A stretch of DNA of 64,000 nucleotides from Virgibacillus necropolis (GTDB taxonomy: Bacteria > Bacillota > Bacilli > Bacillales > Amphibacillaceae). Made by a program: the position numbers and the translations under genes. Below, in pieces: positions 59,279 through 64,000 of the stretch (its first letter is position 1; the number at the start of each line of letters is the position of its first letter). Where the stretch lies: positions 4,030,001 to 4,094,000 of the forward strand of contig NZ_CP022437.1 in NCBI RefSeq assembly GCF_002224365.1, given 5' to 3'. The notes beneath the pieces were generated by a model. The model worked only from the letters and a program-made list of their open reading frames with translations. It was not told the origin of the DNA and searched no databases.

Positions 59279-59464
59279 TTACTGCTTGTTGTTTTTTACC
59301 TTTTGTGTATCCTGTTCAACCTTTTTCCAAGGAGGATCCCCATATTCGTGTAATCGTTTATTTGCCTTGTAGCTGAGATATGGTATTAAAAAAGCCAGCA
59401 CAGTACAAATAACAACTAATTTTTCGGGTAACCTTCCTATTATGACCTCCCACATTCTGATCAC
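59279..59464 (-). CDS. Small membrane protein of the germinant-receptor operon (candidate D subunit)
   Basis: 61 residues. One membrane helix ('EKLVVICTVLAFLIPYLSYK') and a charged C-terminal tail. It starts with GTG overlapping the stop of the C-subunit gene (GTGA), so translation is coupled. Some Bacillus receptor operons encode a small D subunit of about 60-80 residues, usually with two helices, that tunes germination. Position and size fit; the single helix is a difference. Confidence 0.65.
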   Translation of the reverse strand: MIRMWEVIIGRLPEKLVVICTVLAFLIPYLSYKANKRLHEYGDPPWKKVEQDTQKVKNNKQ

Positions 59465-60642
59465 TCATTTCCTGTATCTTTCGTTTTATCAACAGCACCG
59501 GTTCCTCGAACGATTGCATTTGCCGATACGTTTATCGTACAATTAGCGAAAAGGTTCTCACCCTGATCCCAATCATCTTTTATCTTTTGCCATTTATCAT
59601 AATGCCTTTGTTTTAACTTTTCATCAAACTCAAAAATATCAGCATTTAGTTCCTGCTGTGCCTTTTCAATTGTTCGTCTTGCATGTTTTTCAATTTGTTT
59701 ACTTACGTTTTTTTCAATTTCTTTAAATCGCTCTGGTTTTAATAAGGTTTCACTGCCAAACATTTCTGCAATACTACCCTCAGCATCTATTTTAATGTTT
59801 ATTGTTATATTATCTTTATCTTTAACATCTATTTTTATCGAACTCTTTGTATTTTCAACTTCATATATCATCAAGCGATCTTCAATTTCAAACTTGATAT
59901 ATCCACCAGTATTACTTTTCGTTATTAAGTTCAACCCTACTGTTTCATTTCCAGTAAGCACGCCAACCATCTTGCTAGTGTGTCCATGAATTACTGCTGC
60001 ACCTTTATTTTTTACTCTGTTATCCTCTGGTATAACACGTGGAATTACATAACTGCTCTTAGTCAAAAGAAGCTGATGGATTTCACCCATTTCCACTGGA
60101 TCAAATATATCTAAAGTTTTAGAATTAATTTCCATAACCGAATCAATGTAGACAGCAGGAAGACTTTCCGCTTCTGGTTCTACTCCAAGTACATTTTTTG
60201 CCTCATCCTTAGAAACCACTACCTTAACCGATCTTCGCATTTCATTATTACGAATGTATACGTCCATTATACTTTCGAATAATTGGGGAGTCTTTGCAAT
60301 TTCTTCAGAAACAACAATAACTTTTAAGTGCTCATAAAATGGTGTTTTACTTGTTTTTGCCGCAAATTTCCTAGATATTTCAAATATACTCTCACCGCTT
60401 GCGGTTATATTGGTGAATGCTTTTTGTTGCCCGCCGCCTTGCATAGAACCCCCTAATCCAGCAGGTACAACAATTTGTTCCATCTTTTTTAGAGTATAAT
60501 TATCATCACCCTTCTTTTCAAGCAAATCAAGGGAAATTCCAACGACAAAACCACGATCTTCAATATTCACTTGATCCCAACAACCTGATAATAGGAAAAC
60601 AAGTGAGCTAATGATAAGTAGACACATTTTTCTATTTCCCAA
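59461..60642 (-). CDS. Spore germinant receptor C subunit, Ger(x)C lipoprotein
   Basis: 393 residues, TTG start (an ATG five codons later is possible). The lipobox 'SSLVFLLSGC' puts the lipidated Cys at residue 21. The Ger(x)C body shows 'NIEDRGFVVGISLDLLE', 'TASGESIFEISRKFAAKTSK', 'YEHLKVIVVSEEIAK' and 'YIRNNEMRRSVKVVVSKDEA'. The domain faces outward on the inner spore membrane. It overlaps the B subunit gene by 11 nt. Confidence 0.93.
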   Translation of the reverse strand: MGNRKMCLLIISSLVFLLSGCWDQVNIEDRGFVVGISLDLLEKKGDDNYTLKKMEQIVVPAGLGGSMQGGGQQKAFTNITASGESIFEISRKFAAKTSKTPFYEHLKVIVVSEEIAKTPQLFESIMDVYIRNNEMRRSVKVVVSKDEAKNVLGVEPEAESLPAVYIDSVMEINSKTLDIFDPVEMGEIHQLLLTKSSYVIPRVIPEDNRVKNKGAAVIHGHTSKMVGVLTGNETVGLNLITKSNTGGYIKFEIEDRLMIYEVENTKSSIKIDVKDKDNITINIKIDAEGSIAEMFGSETLLKPERFKEIEKNVSKQIEKHARRTIEKAQQELNADIFEFDEKLKQRHYDKWQKIKDDWDQGENLFANCTINVSANAIVRGTGAVDKTKDTGNE

Positions 60643-61744
60643 CTCGTTTCACACCCCTTAATTTAGCAATAACAAATAGCACTAACGCAATAAATAGGGT
60701 ATAAATAAATATGGTATTACTAATAATGGATCCAAATAAAGATACCTCAATTACGTCTTGCGGAAGCATGCTAACCAGATAGACAATCGGTGTTACGATA
60801 AAAATCACATTGACTTTTTTTATATTTTTAAAGATAGAGTTGAGCGCAAGTACAGCGATATCTAATGCCATCGCGGTTGTATTAAAAATTGCCATAATCC
60901 AGATTACAAAAAAGACGGACTCAAATCGTTCAAAAAAGCCACCTGGAATTTCTACCCCCTTAGCCAACTCAATAGTAGGGTAAATCAGGTTTGACGTTAC
61001 CATATGACCAAATACACCAATACATAGAACAAAAAGCATCAAGTACAAGACAATGGGTATACACATTCCAATTGCAGCCATTTCAGGGGCCTTCTTAGGG
61101 TTTTCCACTAACCCCATATAAAATAAAACAATGCTAAATCCTCCTAGATAGGAGACTACTCCTGAATGACCTCCCTTTAAATAGCCTTGCAGGTCTGTTT
61201 CAAACATTGGTAATAATCTATTTGGATCAAACCAACCTAAGCTAAATATAAAAACAACTAATGCAATTAAAAGAATTAGAGGTAAAAACATCATATTTAA
61301 TCGAAACAAACCTGCCCTAGAGCCCGAAACAGCGTAAACAACAACAAGTAAAAATGCCAGTGAAACTACCTCTACAGGGGTACGACTGAATAAATAATGT
61401 TGAGAAACATCGGCAATTCTTCGGACTTCAAATGCTGTAACACCTAACCAAACTACAGCAAATAAGAACGAGATAACGATTGCCACTGGTTTTGAAAGAA
61501 TGGTAGATGTATACGTAAAGAAGGATTGATTTGGAAATCCAACCGCCAGCTTAGCTAATAACCACGTGACTAGAACGGCAAATAATCCCCCACCAATTAT
61601 AGCTATCCACCCATCCGAAGCGGTAGTTGCAGCTGCCAGATCCCTTGGTAATGTAAGAATCCCTACACCAATCACCATGGAGGGCACTGCAATCATGATT
61701 TCTCTATCACCAATTTTCTCATCCCCATATTCAAAACTTTTCAT
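60632..61744 (-). CDS. Spore germinant receptor B subunit (GerAB-like permease)
   Basis: 370 residues with about 10 membrane segments, Spore_permease family of the APC superfamily. It begins 'GDREIMIAVPSMVIGVGILT', has 'LPRDLAAATTASDGWIAIIG', 'SFLFAVVWLGVTAFEVRRI' and 'WFDPNRLLPMFETDLQGYLK'. It holds the germinant-binding pocket in the receptor. The ligand cannot be told from sequence. It overlaps the A subunit gene by 4 nt. Confidence 0.93.
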   Translation of the reverse strand: MKSFEYGDEKIGDREIMIAVPSMVIGVGILTLPRDLAAATTASDGWIAIIGGGLFAVLVTWLLAKLAVGFPNQSFFTYTSTILSKPVAIVISFLFAVVWLGVTAFEVRRIADVSQHYLFSRTPVEVVSLAFLLVVVYAVSGSRAGLFRLNMMFLPLILLIALVVFIFSLGWFDPNRLLPMFETDLQGYLKGGHSGVVSYLGGFSIVLFYMGLVENPKKAPEMAAIGMCIPIVLYLMLFVLCIGVFGHMVTSNLIYPTIELAKGVEIPGGFFERFESVFFVIWIMAIFNTTAMALDIAVLALNSIFKNIKKVNVIFIVTPIVYLVSMLPQDVIEVSLFGSIISNTIFIYTLFIALVLFVIAKLRGVKRVGK

Positions 61745-63285
61745 TTCTCCTTCCCTCCCTTGTCTGCTGATGTTCTATCAGTTGGTTTTAAATAACCTGG
61801 ACGCTTCGTTAGCATTGGAATAGGTGCTCTGAAAACAAGATCCAACCAATCTTTTAGGAAGGTTGGAGCAAATGGAGTAGAATAAGGGACACCAATGCTT
61901 TTAAGGTTAACAATATGAATGTTAATCATGATATAAACGAGAATGATACCGTATAGCCCCAATGTGGCAGCAGCAAACATAAAGAAAAAACGAACCAATC
62001 GAAACGAGATGGCAACACTATATGCCGGAAGAGAGAAGGAAGCAATTGCAGTAAGTGCAACAACAATAACCATAACCGGACTTACTATGCTAGCTTGTAC
62101 AGCAGCTTCTCCAATTACTAAACCGCCAACAATACCAATAGTCTGGCCAATTGTTTTCGGTAACCGTGCTCCTGCTTCACGTAATAACTCCATCGTCACG
62201 CCCATCATCATTGCTTCAACAAATGCTGGAAAAGGTACACCATCCCTTGTTGACGCAAGTGAAAAAGCTAGCTTTGATGGGATCATCCCCTGATGATAGG
62301 AAACTAGTGCGATATATAAAGCCGGTAAGAACATAGCAATAAATGCAGCAAAGTAACGTAAAAACCGTACTAATGACCCAATCGTCCAACGTTCATAGTA
62401 ATCTTCAGGAGACTGAAATGCGTTTCCAAGCGTAGAAGGAGCAACCAATACGAATGGTGTTCCATCTAAAATAATGACAGCTTTCCCCTGTAGTATTGCA
62501 GCCGATGCTTTGTCAGGCCTTTCCGTATTGAATAATTGTGGAAACGGGGACAAATAGCTGTCTTCAATCCATTGCTCAATATAGCCCGATTCAGGTGCAG
62601 CATCCATATCTATCGACTTAAGTCTACGGGTAATTTCTTTCAAAATATCTGGATGAATAACCCCAGCTAAATAAGCAACTACTAGTACCTTTTTTGAACG
62701 TCTACCGACATGATGTGTTTTAAAACGTAAATTAGGGTCTTGGATATTACGACGAATTAGCACCATATTCGTTCGTATATTTTCGACAAACCCTTCACGC
62801 GGACCGCGGATTACCGCTTCTGACATCGGTTCTTCAATTGCGCGACTTTCCCAACCCTTTGTATCCATGATAATAACGACATCTAAACCATCAATATAAA
62901 GCACGGTACTGCCGTAAAGAATTCCATTTGATACATCGTCTAACGTATTTCCTTTTTTAATATCACTGACCGAAATAATTTCCTGGTAAAGTTCATTAAA
63001 AAGCTCCGTCTTTTCTTCAGGCAATTCCTTTCTCTCATTTACCACCTGTACACTTTTTATTATCGTATTATCTATTAATTCTTTATTTACTAAACCATCG
63101 ATATAAACAACCGCGCAATTATGTTTACTACCACGAATAGTAAACTCCCTAACGACTAAATCGTTTGGTTCTTCTAACATTTTTTTAAGATTATCCAAGT
63201 TTTTATCTAGCTCTTTAACTAGCTCTATGGAGAAATCCTCATCTGTTTCTGTCTTTTTTGACTTCTGTTTTCTTGTCCGCTTCAT
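61741..63285 (-). CDS. Spore germinant receptor A subunit (GerAA-like)
   Basis: 514 residues, ATG after GAGGTGG. The N-terminal half is soluble ('LDNLKKMLEEPNDLVVREF', 'VLYIDGLDVVIIMDTKGWES', 'EPMSEAVIRGPREGFVENIR', 'TNMVLIRRNIQDPNLRF'). The C-terminal half has about five membrane helices ending 'YSTPFAPTFLKDWLDLVFRA'. This is the GerA family; in recent work the A subunit forms an oligomeric ion channel. The very charged N-terminus 'KRTRKQKSKKTETDED' is lineage-specific. Expression in the forespore under sigma-G is expected; I could not fix the boxes. Confidence 0.95.
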   Translation of the reverse strand: MKRTRKQKSKKTETDEDFSIELVKELDKNLDNLKKMLEEPNDLVVREFTIRGSKHNCAVVYIDGLVNKELIDNTIIKSVQVVNERKELPEEKTELFNELYQEIISVSDIKKGNTLDDVSNGILYGSTVLYIDGLDVVIIMDTKGWESRAIEEPMSEAVIRGPREGFVENIRTNMVLIRRNIQDPNLRFKTHHVGRRSKKVLVVAYLAGVIHPDILKEITRRLKSIDMDAAPESGYIEQWIEDSYLSPFPQLFNTERPDKASAAILQGKAVIILDGTPFVLVAPSTLGNAFQSPEDYYERWTIGSLVRFLRYFAAFIAMFLPALYIALVSYHQGMIPSKLAFSLASTRDGVPFPAFVEAMMMGVTMELLREAGARLPKTIGQTIGIVGGLVIGEAAVQASIVSPVMVIVVALTAIASFSLPAYSVAISFRLVRFFFMFAAATLGLYGIILVYIMINIHIVNLKSIGVPYSTPFAPTFLKDWLDLVFRAPIPMLTKRPGYLKPTDRTSADKGGKEK

Positions 63286-63365
63286 AAATCCACCTCACAT
63301 ACACGGTTAATTGCTACCCTTCTTTTGCCCTGTATACGGTGTTCTTATTCAAACTTAAGTCTCTC

Positions 63366-63394
63366 GTATAAAACCATGTAATTTTGACAAACTA
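63366..63394 (+). promoter_or_regulatory. Possible sigma-G promoter of the DUF3231 gene
   Basis: GTATA (63366-63370), 17 nt, CAAACTA (63388-63394), compared with a sigma-G pattern of GNATR and CATNNTA. One position of the -10 differs. The start would be about 55 nt before the ATG. Confidence 0.35.
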
Positions 63395-63458
63395 ATGAAA
63401 AGAATGCTTAGAAGCGCGCAATAAACTAGCAAAGTCTATTAATGAAAGGAACGTATAC

Positions 63459-64000
63459 ATGGAAAACAATGAGCATAATCATATTGAGCTAACATCTTCT
63501 GAAATCTCTAGTCTATGGGGATCTTATCAGGCTGATACAATGTTGATTTGTGGAATAAAATACTTCTTAGTTAATATAAAAGACATGCAAATTAAATCAA
63601 CATTGGAATACGCATTATCGCTAATTGAAGGACATAAAAATGGAATCACGCAAATTCTTAATGAAGAAGAATATCCTGTTCCACAAGGGTTTACTGAGGA
63701 TGATGTGAATTTAAACACACCGCGGCTTTTTACAGACAAATTATATTTAGAATTCTTACTGAACATGTCTGGTTTTGTACTAGCAGCATATAGTCTAGCC
63801 TTGTCACTTGCAGAACGAAATGATGTTATCGATTATTACGCTAAAGTCTTAAGCGAAACACAAGTCTTACACAAAAAAACGAAACAAGTAGCCAAAGAAA
63901 AAGGAACTTATATACGATCTCCTCTTATCCCAAAACCAAGTCAAATTGACTTTGTACACAATCAAAGCTTTTTATCTGGTTGGTTCGGTGAAAAAAGACC
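63459..64000 (+). CDS. DUF3231 family protein, 3'-truncated by window edge
   Basis: ATG at 63459, 8 nt after GAAAGGA. The frame is open to the window end (180 codons). The sequence starts MENNEHNHIELTSSEISSLW and shows the DUF3231 pattern: 'YQADTMLICGIKYFLVNI', 'SLIEGHKNGITQILNEE', 'PVPQGFTEDDVNLNTPRLFT', 'YLEFLLNMSGFVLAAYSLAL' and 'SPLIPKPSQIDFVHNQSFLS'. Full members are about 330 residues with two such repeats, so roughly half is missing. The domain is ferritin-like in predicted helical content; expression in sporulating cells is typical. It is divergent from the germinant-receptor operon. Confidence 0.85.
   Translation, partial: MENNEHNHIELTSSEISSLWGSYQADTMLICGIKYFLVNIKDMQIKSTLEYALSLIEGHKNGITQILNEEEYPVPQGFTEDDVNLNTPRLFTDKLYLEFLLNMSGFVLAAYSLALSLAERNDVIDYYAKVLSETQVLHKKTKQVAKEKGTYIRSPLIPKPSQIDFVHNQSFLSGWFGEKR

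Noticed and set aside
63527-63766. Minus-strand ORF of 79 codons near the right edge
   Set aside because: It lies antisense within the DUF3231 gene, which has a good start site and family match.

Overview
The window is chromosomal DNA of a low-GC, spore-forming Bacillaceae. The gene order guaA-pbuG-(yebE)-purEKBCSQLFMNHD-yerA-yerB-yerC-pcrB-pcrA-ligA-camS-gatCAB-dagK-rlmCD is the Bacillus subtilis order. A GerA-type germinant receptor operon and a DUF3231 gene point to sporulation. The protein sequences look closest to the Virgibacillus/Oceanobacillus group, but that is an impression from memory and not a search. Most of the window is read leftwards (minus strand).

Layout. 1-9.8 kb is an accessory stretch: a partial DUF389 membrane protein, a divergent vWA/HTH pair, DegV, Uma2 and DUF212 proteins, a 19-codon gene remnant, a DUF1456-DUF4317 pair, aspA and a dihydrouridine synthase. 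9.8-11.8 kb holds an IS110-family transposase beside a 328-bp inverted-repeat-bounded, apparently structured non-coding segment. 11.9-18.6 kb carries rlmCD, a GNAT gene, dagK and gatCAB. 18.8-20.2 kb carries an HTH-TPR regulator followed 13 nt later by a 44-codon exported-peptide gene, which looks like an RNPP-type quorum-sensing cassette. 20.4-32.1 kb has rocA, camS, ligA, pcrA, pcrB and yerCBA.

32.2-45.4 kb is the complete twelve-gene de novo purine operon, controlled by a PurR operator and a guanine riboswitch attenuator. Divergent from it is xpt-pbuX (purine salvage), also with a guanine riboswitch. 47.8-52.5 kb has yebE, a MOSC protein, msrA, an MFS transporter and pbuG. guaA (52.8-54.3 kb) follows. 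pbuG and guaA each have their own guanine riboswitch and terminator, so four guanine aptamers sit within about 9.3 kb and coordinate synthesis, salvage, uptake and the IMP-to-GMP branch.

54.6-59.0 kb is the MoxR ATPase-DUF58-transglutaminase operon. 59.3-63.3 kb is a four-gene germinant-receptor operon. A DUF3231 gene runs off the right edge.

The most unusual material is non-coding or very small: the regulator-peptide pair, the structured segment beside the IS110 transposase, three intergenic tandem arrays with a common 20-21 bp period but unrelated sequences (one inside the purine operon), a triple 51-bp repeat, a GNAT gene bracketed by about 37-bp direct repeats, and several palindromic repeat elements. 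I saw no tRNA, rRNA or CRISPR array.
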